From: Spirosoma telluris
GTDB lineage: Bacteria; Bacteroidota; Bacteroidia; Cytophagales; Spirosomataceae
Length of the DNA stretch: 64,000 bases
NCBI GenBank assembly: GCA_003259005.1
Contig: QLII01000001.1
Span: 5,509,001 to 5,573,000, forward strand
Reading direction: 5' to 3'
Positions 37,161 through 46,187 of this stretch are shown one piece after another. The translations under genes were made by a program, and so were the position numbers. Each line of letters opens with the position of its first letter. The first letter of the stretch is position 1. Under the pieces are notes generated by a model. It was not told the origin of the DNA, did no database searches, and saw nothing but the letters and a program-made list of their open reading frames with translations.

Positions 37161-38009
37161 TTACCGAATCACAACCGACTTACAGACATAGGTTGGAATA
37201 ATTCCCGTGCTTCGAATCAATACTTCGGCATCTTGTGGCTGGGTGTTACCCGTTAACACAAGGACCGTATCTAGGCCAAATTTGTTACCGCCCAGAATAT
37301 CAGTTCGTAAGGTATCGCCTACCATCAAAATATCTCGCTTGCTGATATGCGCTGCATTCTCGAGTCGCTCATAGGCAAACATAAACAACTGGGCATCGGG
37401 TTTTCCAAAGCGAATGAACTGCTTGCCAACAATGTTTTCAATCATTTTGGCAATAGCCCCAATGGCAATAGCAATGCGGGTTTTCGAGACGGGATAGGTA
37501 TTATCTGTATTGGCGACAATAACCGGAATATTACGTTTCCTGAGCAGATTCACGGTCTTGGTTAAATCAGTATTCCAGTCGAAACCTTCATCGTCCAGTA
37601 GCACTAAGGCATTAATATCAGCGACATCTTTAAGGTCAACCTGGCTGATGGGCAACGTTTTAAGGCCAGTCGTTTCGAGATAATGGGCCGATTTTTCGGT
37701 TCCTAAATAGGCTACCGTACCATTATGTACCTTTAAATCCAAATATTCACGAGCCAGCATTCCCGACGAAATAATGCGCTCAGGTTTAATAGCGTAGAAG
37801 CCCTGTCGATAGTAGGATTCGGCCAGTTCATGTGGCCCACGTGAGGCATCATTAGTCAGAACGTAAAAATCTTTACCAGTTTCCCGAAGCCAGTCGAATG
37901 TTTTTTCAATACCCGGCAGCAGGCCTTCTGAGTTTTTCAAGACACCAAAGGCATCGAAGAAAATAACTTTATAGTTTTCGGCTACGGTTTTGAAATCGGT
38001 AAGTTGCAT
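37161..38009 (-). CDS. HAD-superfamily class IIA hydrolase
   Basis: 282 residues. The nucleophile motif is FFDAFGVLKNSEG (Asp19 region), with TND in YVLTNDASRG, a class IIA cap at about 75-190, then KPDAQLFMFA and VGDTLRTDILGGNKFGLDTVLVLTGN. The second Asp of the DxD motif is replaced (D-A-F-G), as in the DxWG-type members of this class. It probably dephosphorylates a small phosphorylated metabolite or nucleotide; the substrate is unknown. It stands alone. Confidence 0.85.
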   Translation of the reverse strand: MQLTDFKTVAENYKVIFFDAFGVLKNSEGLLPGIEKTFDWLRETGKDFYVLTNDASRGPHELAESYYRQGFYAIKPERIISSGMLAREYLDLKVHNGTVAYLGTEKSAHYLETTGLKTLPISQVDLKDVADINALVLLDDEGFDWNTDLTKTVNLLRKRNIPVIVANTDNTYPVSKTRIAIAIGAIAKMIENIVGKQFIRFGKPDAQLFMFAYERLENAAHISKRDILMVGDTLRTDILGGNKFGLDTVLVLTGNTQPQDAEVLIRSTGIIPTYVCKSVVIR

Positions 38010-38082
38010 AGAGGAATAAAATGATAGTATGGCTATCGACCACCTATATATTATTCGTAAAAGTACAATTTGAGCCGAATTT

Positions 38083-38769
38083 TCAATCCGATTCTTTTGC
38101 TAATGTCTTGATGTCGGCGATAAGTTGCTGCATTTCAAGCTTGAGGGTTCCATTATAAATGCCCCGTATACGCTTGTGTTTATCGACCAGTAAAAAATGT
38201 TCGGTATGAAGGAATTCAGTGCTGTCTTTACTAAACCCTAATTCCTCTTCGGCAAAGTACGATTGACGGGCTAACTGATAAATCTCCGATTTTTTACCCG
38301 TCAGTAAATGCCAGTTCTTCGATTGGATACCATTTGTCTGGCTGTAGGTTTTCAGGCGGGCTACACTATCAATCCAGGGAGTGACGCTGTAAGAAAGCAA
38401 CACGACACTAGGGTCATTCGGAAATGCTTTTTCGACCATTTGCATATGCTTGGTCATTTTGGGGCATATGGCTCCACAGGAGGTAAAGAAAAAATCGGCC
38501 ACATGAATTTTTCCTTCAATAGCTTTCTGCGTAAAGATTTCGCCGTTCTGGTCTTTAAACGAAAAATTGCTGATAGTGTGCGGAATTTTCTTCGCAATAT
38601 CGGCGTGGGAGTCAATAAAAATTGGTGTAAAATCGGGCGTATTATAATAGGGCAGATACGAGTTCGTTTCAGTCTGGCAGGCAATCCATAAAACTACAGC
38701 AACTAGCGAACTACTTCTTAAAAATGCTGTCTGACAGATTTTTACAGTTTTTAGTACCCAGTAAGCCAT
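38083..38769 (-). CDS. SCO1/SenC family copper-binding lipoprotein
   Basis: 228 residues. The hydrophobic leader ends with VVLWIAC, a possible lipobox. The thioredoxin-like fold has the copper motif C-x3-C (SCGAICPKM) and the distal His in LHTEHFLLVD. SCO proteins deliver copper to cytochrome oxidase CuA or act as thiol-disulfide reductases. The ATG at 38769 overlaps the upstream MORN gene by 59 bp, so the two are co-expressed, forming the end of a YHYH-MORN-SCO cluster. Confidence 0.88.
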   Translation of the reverse strand: MAYWVLKTVKICQTAFLRSSSLVAVVLWIACQTETNSYLPYYNTPDFTPIFIDSHADIAKKIPHTISNFSFKDQNGEIFTQKAIEGKIHVADFFFTSCGAICPKMTKHMQMVEKAFPNDPSVVLLSYSVTPWIDSVARLKTYSQTNGIQSKNWHLLTGKKSEIYQLARQSYFAEEELGFSKDSTEFLHTEHFLLVDKHKRIRGIYNGTLKLEMQQLIADIKTLAKESD

Positions 38770-39256
38770 ACCGTCTGTCGTCCTTAATTAGGTAGTTCGT
38801 TTTTATTTTTCCTGTTGTGTACCAGCTTTGCTGAACGCCTGATTCCTGACCTTTTTCGTAGTTCATATTCCGGAATAGCTTTCCGTTGGGAAACCATTCT
38901 TTATAACTTCCCTCGAACATATCGTTGTGGAAATGGTACTCGAACATGGATTTACCATTTTCGTACCAGCCCCGATGCGTTCCTTCTTTCCAGCCGTTCA
39001 CAAAGAAGCGTTCTTCGCGCAGTTTATTGCCGGGATAATAAAATTTTGCAATGCCATTTTCTTTTCCATTTAAAAAAGAGACACTAAAAGCGGTGTCTCC
39101 CTGCGCATCAGTCGAGAATAAAATCCCTGAAATAGGTTTGTTCTGACTGTAGGTAACGCCCTCTCTGGCTTGAATCTGGACTTTATTGGCATTCGTGTAC
39201 TGAACCGATTCTGTTGGCTGCTGGCAGGCTCCCCAAACTCCTGCCAGCAGCCACAA
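38711..39256 (-). CDS. MORN-repeat (YwqK-like) lipoprotein
   Basis: About 181 residues if TTG 39256 is the start (LWLLAGVWGACQQ, a lipoprotein signal). The open frame extends to 39466, but that part is an out-of-frame shadow of the YHYH gene. At least four MORN-like repeats: NGKENGIAKFYYPGNKLREE, NGWKEGTHRGWYENGKSMFE, NDMFEGSYKEWFPNGKLFRN, KGQESGVQQSWYTTGKIKTN. Such repeats make an elongated beta surface for protein or membrane contact. It starts 4 bp after the YHYH stop and overlaps the SCO gene. Confidence 0.72.
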   Translation of the reverse strand: MWLLAGVWGACQQPTESVQYTNANKVQIQAREGVTYSQNKPISGILFSTDAQGDTAFSVSFLNGKENGIAKFYYPGNKLREERFFVNGWKEGTHRGWYENGKSMFEYHFHNDMFEGSYKEWFPNGKLFRNMNYEKGQESGVQQSWYTTGKIKTNYLIKDDRRYGLLGTKNCKNLSDSIFKK

Positions 39257-39260
39257 TACC

Positions 39261-40070
39261 TTATTTCGACCAGGAACCTGCCGTACCATAGTAACCATTC
39301 CCGTTAATATAAGGGGCATCTGCGGTAGTGTGATAGTGATAAATTCCATTAGGGTAGTCGGCCGTTGCGCTGGGGTGGCCGTGGTAGGCGTCCAAATCGC
39401 TGCTGGTAAGGGTTTTACCATTTTCGACCGGGCCATATAGCGGAAAGCCATCCAGCAAGAATCCAACCAGGCTGCTACTTCCTTTGGTCGAGGTCAGGTA
39501 ATTGGGTTCAATATGATAATGATACTCACTGAACGGGGTAGGGTGCCCGCCGTATAAATCAAACGAAACATATTCATCTTGTCCAGGCGATAACAACTTC
39601 CCTTCCATTTGATATTGGTTAAAAAGTGGAACGCCATTGATCGCAACGCCAATGGTAGCTGCTCCCAGTGCTTTATGCGTAGCGGCTACTGCTGGGTTTT
39701 TCGGGATTTTGAACGTATAACTAAACGACGCAATGGTATTCGAATTTTGCTGAAAACCTGTACGGGTATCGGCCACGTAAAGACTGGATGACCACTGGGT
39801 ATTTTTGTAATAGGGGCTTTTGTGGTCAGGTAAGCCCGTTGATTTGATCACGATGTAATCGCCTTCAATGTAAATTTGCGAAGCACCATAAATTTTTTTG
39901 TATACATCCGCCACGCCGGTTCCAACAGATGTTGATGTACTGGTTGTACCTGATGTTGAAGTGGTGGTTGTCGGGTTAACAGAGTCGTCGCTTGTCTTGC
40001 AGGCGACAGTAGCGATCCCTAAGGCCAGTGTCAGGCAACTCAATAGGGTAATTTTATACAGTCTGTTCAT
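39261..40070 (-). CDS. YHYH domain lipoprotein
   Basis: 269 residues from ATG 40070 (MNRLYKITLLSCLTLALG ... TVAC lipobox); the ATG at 40109 only adds a tail. A Thr/Ser-rich linker (about 30-55) precedes the YHYH domain, named for its conserved motifs: EYHYHIEPN, FLLDGFPLYGP, LDAYHGH, GIYHYHTT. The many histidines suggest metal binding, and the SCO partner two genes down suggests copper. It is the first gene of the three-gene cluster. The role of the domain is not established. Confidence 0.85.
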   Translation of the reverse strand: MNRLYKITLLSCLTLALGIATVACKTSDDSVNPTTTTSTSGTTSTSTSVGTGVADVYKKIYGASQIYIEGDYIVIKSTGLPDHKSPYYKNTQWSSSLYVADTRTGFQQNSNTIASFSYTFKIPKNPAVAATHKALGAATIGVAINGVPLFNQYQMEGKLLSPGQDEYVSFDLYGGHPTPFSEYHYHIEPNYLTSTKGSSSLVGFLLDGFPLYGPVENGKTLTSSDLDAYHGHPSATADYPNGIYHYHTTADAPYINGNGYYGTAGSWSK

Positions 40071-40269
40071 ATTGAAAAAGTTACAGTGGGGTTTTAAATA
40101 AATACGCACTATTTCCTTTAGCCGCAGAACGGGCTACTATTAGCAAGTGGTAGTAAGACGAAAAAGATGGCTTAAAGTCTTGCGAGTCATTGTTTTTTTT
40201 GCCCTTTCCCAAAATGTACTCGAAGGCAAAAAATGGTATTGATGAGGTTAGAATACGCTCAGCTTGCTC

Positions 40270-40845
40270 CTACGGCTTTGGTGGGAAATTTTCAGGCGGC
40301 CCATCCGGGTGTTCTTCCGGCGGTCCTCCCATAGTAGCTTCTGGCGGGCCGTCGTTGCCATTTCTGGGCGGTCGTTGCGGTCTACCGAATAACCTGGCCA
40401 GATCATCGACCAACTGTACGAAATCGGCCTGCTGTTCAGGTCGGCATAATGCTTTGATTTCTTGGAAATGGGCAAAGTTAAGTTCGGCAATTTGGCGCTG
40501 TATATCCGCAATTTGCCTGGCTAACATGCTGGCCTTTGCAGTATCGGGCGGGGTTGTTGCCAGTAGGCTATAGTAGGTTCGAAACAGTCGAACAGACTCT
40601 TCATTCAACCGACGTGTTTCTTGATGATGCTGCCTGCCCATCTCTAAAAATTGTTTCTGCTGCTGTTCATCAAAATGGAGCCGGGAAATAATTACCCGTG
40701 CAGGGCCTTCCCGACCCAGCGGCTGACTGCGTGACTGATCGGATTGAGAGAAATGACCCGATTTGAAAACGACATAGCCAATTGTAAGTAAGTTTAGAAG
40801 AAGTAAGCCAATAACAGAGAAGGTTAGTAGTTTTGTCCGCTCCAT
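40270..40845 (-). CDS. Periplasmic Spy/CpxP-like (heavy-metal resistance type) protein
   Basis: 191 residues. One N-terminal anchor helix (8-27), then a helical domain with FDEQQQKQFLEMGRQHHQETRRLNEESVRLF and ALCRPEQQADFVQLVDDLARLF, the second like the LTxxQ motif of Spy/CpxP, and a disordered Pro/Gly/Asn tail. This layout matches metal-sensing anchored CpxP-like proteins (CnrX/ZraP class). It overlaps the anti-sigma-like gene by 22 bp. With the sigma factor upstream, it is plausibly an envelope-stress or metal-sensing module. Confidence 0.7.
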   Translation of the reverse strand: MERTKLLTFSVIGLLLLNLLTIGYVVFKSGHFSQSDQSRSQPLGREGPARVIISRLHFDEQQQKQFLEMGRQHHQETRRLNEESVRLFRTYYSLLATTPPDTAKASMLARQIADIQRQIAELNFAHFQEIKALCRPEQQADFVQLVDDLARLFGRPQRPPRNGNDGPPEATMGGPPEEHPDGPPENFPPKP

Positions 40846-41147
40846 AAATCGTAGGGTTGATTGGTAGACGGATACAGTTGCATGTCCGATACAACTGTGC
40901 TCAAATCAGCAGCATTATCCTTTACTGAAGCATCCTGTCGATTGATGATACGCCAGTTGAGCAGTAGCAGTAAGGCAAACGAGGCTATCGCCAGCCAAAT
41001 TGATCGGGCCGATACATACACAGGCGTAGTCGTAGCCGTTAGGCGATGTTGAATTTTGGCGTACAGGAATGGGCTTGGTTCGGCCTGTTTAATACCCTCA
41101 ATACTATTCAGTATATCGTTGATCCATTTATCTTTTTTTGGTTCCAT
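40824..41147 (-). CDS. Probable anti-sigma factor (small single-pass membrane protein)
   Basis: 107 residues: a soluble N-terminal part (MEPKKDKWINDILNSIEGIKQAEPSPFLYAKIQHRL), one transmembrane helix at about 48-64 and a short periplasmic tail. The size, topology and place directly after an ECF sigma gene suit an anti-sigma factor. There is no zinc HxxxCxxC motif, so the assignment rests on context. Confidence 0.55.
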   Translation of the reverse strand: MEPKKDKWINDILNSIEGIKQAEPSPFLYAKIQHRLTATTTPVYVSARSIWLAIASFALLLLLNWRIINRQDASVKDNAADLSTVVSDMQLYPSTNQPYDLWSGQNY

Positions 41148-41248
41148 ACTAAATCAGACGACAAATCGTTTGGATTCCTACGGATATAGCCCATAGTTTT
41201 TAGTCAGTTGAGGTTGTCGCCTTTATGGCGTTTGCCTACTCATAGCGG

Positions 41249-41848
41249 TCAACTAACGACGATTGATTTATAAAAGTTACTTAATTGTTTTTTGAGGTTC
41301 TCATTAGCCCGCTGTAATAATGATTCAATAGCTCCGACGGTTACTGTCATAACGCCTGCTGCTTCTATATTAGTTAGTCCTTCAATCCTTGTCAGAATAA
41401 ACGCTGTTTTTTGTTTGTCGGATAGTTTATCAATGGCCCGGAAGAGGATCGCTGCCTGCTCCTGATTTTCTAAGGCGATACCGGGATGAAAAAAATCGGT
41501 AGGTTGATGCAGAATTTCACCCGTACTGTTATCGAATAAATTGGTAATAAAGGCAAATCGCTTTTGCCGTTTTTTGTGTTTCAGGAAATCGAGGGATTTG
41601 TTGACGGCTATTCGGTAGAGCCAGGTTGTCGCACTGGCATCACCTTTGAAGCTACTCGCTGATCGAAATACTTCCACAAATACATCCTGGGTAATTTCTT
41701 CGGCATCTTCGCGATTGCGGACATAACCCAGTGCCAGTGTAAATACCCGACTTTTAGTTTGGTTATAAAATTCCCTGAAGGCCAGTTCATTGCCTTTCTG
41801 TAGTTCCTCAATCAATAATGACAAGCTCGGTAAGTTGTTCATCATCAA
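41249..41848 (-). CDS. ECF-type RNA polymerase sigma factor
   Basis: 199 residues with sigma region 2 (EFYNQTKSRVFTLALGYVRNREDAEEITQDVFVEVFRSASSF, about 24-65; WLYRIAVNKSLDFLK) and region 4 (LSDKQKTAFILTRIEGLTNIEAAGVMTVTVGAIESLLQRA). It directs RNA polymerase to stress genes. It is followed by an anti-sigma-like protein and a Spy/CpxP-like sensor, so its signal is probably periplasmic. Confidence 0.9.
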   Translation of the reverse strand: MMMNNLPSLSLLIEELQKGNELAFREFYNQTKSRVFTLALGYVRNREDAEEITQDVFVEVFRSASSFKGDASATTWLYRIAVNKSLDFLKHKKRQKRFAFITNLFDNSTGEILHQPTDFFHPGIALENQEQAAILFRAIDKLSDKQKTAFILTRIEGLTNIEAAGVMTVTVGAIESLLQRANENLKKQLSNFYKSIVVS

Positions 41849-41916
41849 GCTATCTGCTTAATGCTTAGGATGACACTTTGACGACTTACCTGCCTGAAAG
41901 TCATTTCTTGGGCAAA

Positions 41917-42957
41917 CTATATCCCTAATGCTCGCAGGATTTTATCTGCATCGAACTGCTCAATAGATGGGAAGTAAATCTCGTATGCCTCGCGTTGCAG
42001 CTTGATTGCGTAAGTTCGGTGGAAAAAATAACGACCGTATTTAATGACGTAGTTGAGTATGAAAAAGCGATACGCTTCGGGTAAGAACCGAATTTCGTTT
42101 TCAGTAAGGGGGAAAACCTTATGGTATTCTTTTAAAAAGAGCAAAAATCGGTCTTCCATCAACGGGCCAATCACGTAGCTAAACACGGTTCGATCGCCAG
42201 CGTTGGAAACTACCCGGCTGAAAAAGTAAAAGTCCAGAACGCGATAACTGATGCGAAACCAGTCGTAATCCCAGCGCGAGTAAAGTTCAAGATTTTGCGT
42301 GACCGAGAAGTTGCCAATGTTCCAGTCTACAAAGACAGGCATGGTTTCGACAGAGCCAGCTACCAGTTTCTGCCGATTGGTTAAAAATAATTCGCACTGG
42401 CGTTTCAGTTCCTCTATGTGCAGCCGGTGCTCAAACTGGCCAACTTCGGTCTCCAGCAAGTCCAGCAAATCCCAAATATCGGAACGTAGTGTTTTTGAAG
42501 ATTTTGGCAGCACCGTGCTCACGCGCGAACACGCTTTATGGAACTTTGCAATTTGCCTGCCAAGCATCTGAATATGATGCTCTTCTAACCGACGGGGTAG
42601 TTTTAATTGAATGCGAATTGGGTTGTAAAACACGACCCAGGCATCGACAAAGCTATCTTTCTGCCGATAAGTATACACCTGACCATCCCGTACCAGCGAT
42701 TTTGCCAATACATTCTCAAAAGGATAGAGCAGGTTGTTGGCTAATGCATGAATAATGCGGTGATCTTCCAGAAAGTGCTCGTATTTGCCAAAATAGGACA
42801 GTTTAGCAATGATATGCTCTCCATCCTCAAAGGTAACCTTGAAGACGTGGTTGGTTGAAACCCGTGCGCTAATGTCTTCAATAGCCTGAATCTGCACAGA
42901 CCCATCAAACTCCGCCCAGGCTTTTTTTATAATGGTAGGGTAATCAACAAGACGCAT
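41917..42957 (-). CDS. Aminoglycoside phosphotransferase-like kinase
   Basis: 346 residues with the APH/choline-kinase fold: a nucleotide-binding N-lobe (STNHVFKVTFEDGEHIIAKLSYFG), the catalytic loop VFVDWNIGNF and the metal loop RWDYDWFRI. The usual HGDxxxxN is altered to VDWNIGN, keeping Asp and Asn. Family members phosphorylate small hydroxyl or amino substrates; true antibiotic resistance is unlikely. It is directly downstream (same strand) of a glutamine-synthetase-like ligase, separated by an 81-bp palindrome, suggesting a shared small-molecule pathway. Confidence 0.72.
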   Translation of the reverse strand: MRLVDYPTIIKKAWAEFDGSVQIQAIEDISARVSTNHVFKVTFEDGEHIIAKLSYFGKYEHFLEDHRIIHALANNLLYPFENVLAKSLVRDGQVYTYRQKDSFVDAWVVFYNPIRIQLKLPRRLEEHHIQMLGRQIAKFHKACSRVSTVLPKSSKTLRSDIWDLLDLLETEVGQFEHRLHIEELKRQCELFLTNRQKLVAGSVETMPVFVDWNIGNFSVTQNLELYSRWDYDWFRISYRVLDFYFFSRVVSNAGDRTVFSYVIGPLMEDRFLLFLKEYHKVFPLTENEIRFLPEAYRFFILNYVIKYGRYFFHRTYAIKLQREAYEIYFPSIEQFDADKILRALGI

Positions 42958-42973
42958 TTCTATTTGGTAAAAG

Positions 42974-43054
42974 GTTTAGTAGGTGGAGTGAGTGAAATAG
43001 GTGGAGTAAGTTCTGTACTTACTCCACCTATTTCACTCACTCCACCTACTAAAC
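42974..43054. repeat. Palindrome with 38-bp perfect arms between ligase and kinase genes
   Basis: 42974-43011 is exactly complementary to 43017-43054, loop of 5. It begins right at the ligase stop codon. Both genes read leftwards, so this is intra-cluster or separates two transcripts. It shares the GTGGAGTAAGT word with 29000-29068. Confidence 0.8.
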
Positions 43055-44427
43055 TAAATAATTTCAAAATATCGCTTCAATTCCCAATCGCTGACCTGGC
43101 GGAGATATTGTCGCCATTCCCAGTCGCGAGTGCACGTGAAATGGTCAACAAATTCAGCGCCAAACAGTTCGGCCGCTACCGGTGAATTTGCCATAGCTCG
43201 CGTGGCTTCGTCCAGATTTGTGGGCAATATGCCATTTCGCTTATCGGCGTACCCATTTCCAACCGAGGCAGGAATGTCGAGTGTTAGTTTATGGCGAATA
43301 CCGTATAAACCCGAAGCTAACGATGCTGCTATTGCCAAGTAAGGATTCGTATCGGAGCCCGAAACGCGATGCTCAACCCGCATATAGGCTTCTTTATGAT
43401 TTAACACCCGAAGTGCAGTTGTTCGATTATCTACCGACCAGGTTAGCGTAGTAGGAGCCCAGGCACCTTCGACCAGCCGTTTATAACTGTTGATCGTTGG
43501 TGCGAACATAGGGGTAATATGGGGTAAGCAATACAACTGGCCCGCTATGAACTGATTCATCAATTCACTCATATTGTTGGGCTTCGTGGAATCGTAGAAG
43601 AGGTTTTTTGTCTGTTCGGGGTTCCAGAGGCTCTGGTGGATATGTCCGCTACAACCTGGTAACTCAGCATTCCATTTAGCCATAAAGGTGGCTACCACGC
43701 CGTGTCGGTAGGCAATTTCCTTCACGGCCGTTTTGAACAAAGCAGCTTTATCAGCCGCCCTAACGACCTCATCGTGCATGATAGCGGCTTCATAAACACC
43801 GGGCCCTGTTTCGGTGTGTAGGCCTTCGAGCGGTATATCGAATTGAGCAAGCAGATCGAACAGGTCGTGGTAAAACGCACTTTCGAGAGAAGGGCGCAAA
43901 ATGGAGTACCCAAACATGCCCGGTGTTAGTGGCTCCAACTGCCGGAAGTCTTTCTGTTGCAGACTTTGGGGGGTTTCGCGAAAATTGAACCATTCAAACT
44001 CCTGGGCAAATTCAGCATGAAAGCCCATTGCCTGACACTGACTGGCAATGCGTTTGAGCAAACTACGCGGGCAGGCAGCTAATGCATAGCTAGTCGGCTG
44101 GTTGGTTAAGGCAGGGCTAAAATCGGCCAGAAAAAACGGGATATTGTCTTCCCAGGGAAGCTGGCGAAAGGTAGAAACGTCAATTCGGACGGGGGCATCG
44201 GGGTAGCCAGAGTGCCAACCCGTTGTGCGGCCATTATCATAAGGCGTATCGGACGAATCCCACCCCCAAACAACATCGCAAAAGCCGAAACCGTCCGTCA
44301 AGCCATCCAGAAACTTCTGACGATGAATGATTTTGCCTCGTAGAACGCCATCAATATCGGTGAAGGCGTATTTGATTTTCGGACTATCGCTTTGATTGAT
44401 GAAGTCGATAATATCTTGCTGAGTCAT
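43054..44427 (-). CDS. Glutamine synthetase-like ligase (type I-like, gamma-glutamyl amine ligase candidate)
   Basis: About 457 residues from ATG 44427 (MTQQDIIDFINQSDSPKIKYAFTDIDGVLRGK); a further in-frame ATG lies at 44499. Beta-grasp N-domain, then the catalytic domain with EFAQEFEWFNF (metal Glu), HTETGPGVYEAAI, FMAKWNAELPGCSGHIHQSLW and NSYKRLVEGAWAPTTLTWSVDNRT. The GS ATP- and glutamate-binding residues appear present. It belongs to the PuuA/GlnA-like group rather than the GlnA-III of Bacteroidota. The amine substrate is not readable. The APH-like kinase follows. Confidence 0.82.
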   Translation of the reverse strand: MTQQDIIDFINQSDSPKIKYAFTDIDGVLRGKIIHRQKFLDGLTDGFGFCDVVWGWDSSDTPYDNGRTTGWHSGYPDAPVRIDVSTFRQLPWEDNIPFFLADFSPALTNQPTSYALAACPRSLLKRIASQCQAMGFHAEFAQEFEWFNFRETPQSLQQKDFRQLEPLTPGMFGYSILRPSLESAFYHDLFDLLAQFDIPLEGLHTETGPGVYEAAIMHDEVVRAADKAALFKTAVKEIAYRHGVVATFMAKWNAELPGCSGHIHQSLWNPEQTKNLFYDSTKPNNMSELMNQFIAGQLYCLPHITPMFAPTINSYKRLVEGAWAPTTLTWSVDNRTTALRVLNHKEAYMRVEHRVSGSDTNPYLAIAASLASGLYGIRHKLTLDIPASVGNGYADKRNGILPTNLDEATRAMANSPVAAELFGAEFVDHFTCTRDWEWRQYLRQVSDWELKRYFEII

Positions 44428-44596
44428 GACAGTAAAGCTTATTCCTCGGAATACTGCCCGAATATCAGGATTAAGCCGGTATTCGGGCAGGTAAAACAAA
44501 CTGGATTCGTTCGGGTAAAGCTACTTATTCCCGCGCTACCATGTATTATAGAGTCCGGGTTAGTTGAGAAAGCATACTACTGTATTCTCAGATCAA

Positions 44597-46183
44597 TCAC
44601 TTCACATTATCCAGATTAAAATGCAGTCCACTGTTTTCGCGCCGGGCCATTGCCATCTTAATGACGAGATAAGCGACTTCGATCATATTCCGAAGTTCGC
44701 AGATGGGAACCGAGACTTTGGACTGCCGATAGAGTTCTTCGTGTTCTAAATAAATCAATTCAAGTCGGTCCATCGCTCGTTTTAAACGCCGGTTTGTTCG
44801 TACAATACCGACATAGTTCGACATAATCGACTCCAGTTCCTTTTTCATTTCGGTCACCAGAACCAATTCCTCAGGATGCGTTGTCCCCGCATCGTTCCAG
44901 GCGGGAATATTATCAGGCATAACGGCCTGATTGAGTAATTCCACCGTTTTCTCATAGGCGCGATGGCCAAATACAACGGCTTCGAGGAGGGAATTGGAGG
45001 CCAGGCGGTTGGCACCGTGAAGGCCCGTGCAGGAGCACTCGCCAACTGCATAGAGAAACTGAATATTGGTTTGGCCCCATTCATTAACCCGAACGCCACC
45101 ACAGAGGTAATGTTGCGCCGGTACAACGGGGATGTAATCTTTCCGTAAATCCAGCCCCAAATGGTCGCGGCAGTAAGCGGTTATATTGGGAAAGTGTTCA
45201 ACAAATCGTTCGTAGTCGCAGTGGGTTACGTCCAGATAAACGTGTGGATCACCCGCTTTTTTCATTTCGGAGTCGATAGCGCGGGCTACAATGTCGCGGG
45301 GAGCCAGGGATAAACGCGGGTCATAATTCTCCATGAACGTCTCCCCTTTGCGCGTACGCAGGATACCCCCAAATCCCCGTACAGCTTCTGAAATCAGGAA
45401 ATTGGGCTTTTTTCCTGGCTCATACAGCGCCGTTGGGTGAAACTGAATGAACTCCATATCCTTCCCAATGCCTTTGGCTCGATAAGCCATCGCAATGCCA
45501 TCGCCAGTCGCAATATTTGGATTAGTGGTATTTTGGTAAATATTGCCAATGCCACCCGTTGCGAGTAGAGTTGTTTTGGCCATAAACTGCTCGACCTCAC
45601 CTGTTTGTGTATTAAGCACATAGGCCCCAAAGCACTTATTGTCAGCATCGTACCGGTGAACGGTTTCGCCAAGCTGGTGACGCGTGATGAGTTCAACAGC
45701 GTAGAAATGCGTAAAAATCTCAATCGACTTCAGTGAATTCGCTTTTTCGAGTAATGCCCGTTCGATTTCGGCTCCGGTAATGTCTTTGAAATGTAGAATT
45801 CGGAAATCGGAATGGCCGCCCTCTTTGGCGAGGTCATAATCGGAACCCCCGTGTTCTTTGTCGAAGCGCGTGCCATAGTCGATTAATTCCTGAATCCGGC
45901 TGGGGGCTTCACGTACCACAATCTCGACAATGTGACGATCACTTAGAAAGTCGCCCGCAATCATCGTGTCTTCGATGTGTTTCTCAAACGAATCATCCTC
46001 CGACCAAACCGCTGCAATGCCACCCTGGGCATATTTGGTGTTGGTTTCTTCGGCCTGCACTTTGGTAATTACGCCAATGCGTATGTCTTGCTGCAACTTC
46101 TCAAAGTGCATCGCCAGCTTGGTGGCGTAACTTAGGCCCGCAATGCCGGAGCCGATAACCAGAAAATCGAATTGATGGGGCAT
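44597..46183 (-). CDS. nadB: L-aspartate oxidase
   Basis: 528 residues. FAD motif VIGSGIAGLSYA at 8-19, then NTKYAQGGIAAVW, HFKDITGAEIERALLEKA, FIQFHPTALY, SEAVRGFGGILRTRKGE and GANRLASNSLLEAVVFGHRA. It oxidises aspartate to iminoaspartate, which NadA turns into quinolinate. It starts 4 bp after the toxin-like gene, so it appears to be the last cistron of nadA-antitoxin-toxin-nadB. Confidence 0.96.
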   Translation of the reverse strand: MPHQFDFLVIGSGIAGLSYATKLAMHFEKLQQDIRIGVITKVQAEETNTKYAQGGIAAVWSEDDSFEKHIEDTMIAGDFLSDRHIVEIVVREAPSRIQELIDYGTRFDKEHGGSDYDLAKEGGHSDFRILHFKDITGAEIERALLEKANSLKSIEIFTHFYAVELITRHQLGETVHRYDADNKCFGAYVLNTQTGEVEQFMAKTTLLATGGIGNIYQNTTNPNIATGDGIAMAYRAKGIGKDMEFIQFHPTALYEPGKKPNFLISEAVRGFGGILRTRKGETFMENYDPRLSLAPRDIVARAIDSEMKKAGDPHVYLDVTHCDYERFVEHFPNITAYCRDHLGLDLRKDYIPVVPAQHYLCGGVRVNEWGQTNIQFLYAVGECSCTGLHGANRLASNSLLEAVVFGHRAYEKTVELLNQAVMPDNIPAWNDAGTTHPEELVLVTEMKKELESIMSNYVGIVRTNRRLKRAMDRLELIYLEHEELYRQSKVSVPICELRNMIEVAYLVIKMAMARRENSGLHFNLDNVK

Positions 46184-46187
46184 TAAT

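Noticed and set aside
39257..39466. N-terminal extension of the MORN protein
   Set aside because: This part is an out-of-frame reading of the YHYH gene; a lipoprotein signal starting at TTG 39256 is a better start.
41917..42957. Aminoglycoside resistance gene
   Set aside because: The APH fold is shared by many metabolic kinases; the catalytic loop is atypical and the neighbours are metabolic.
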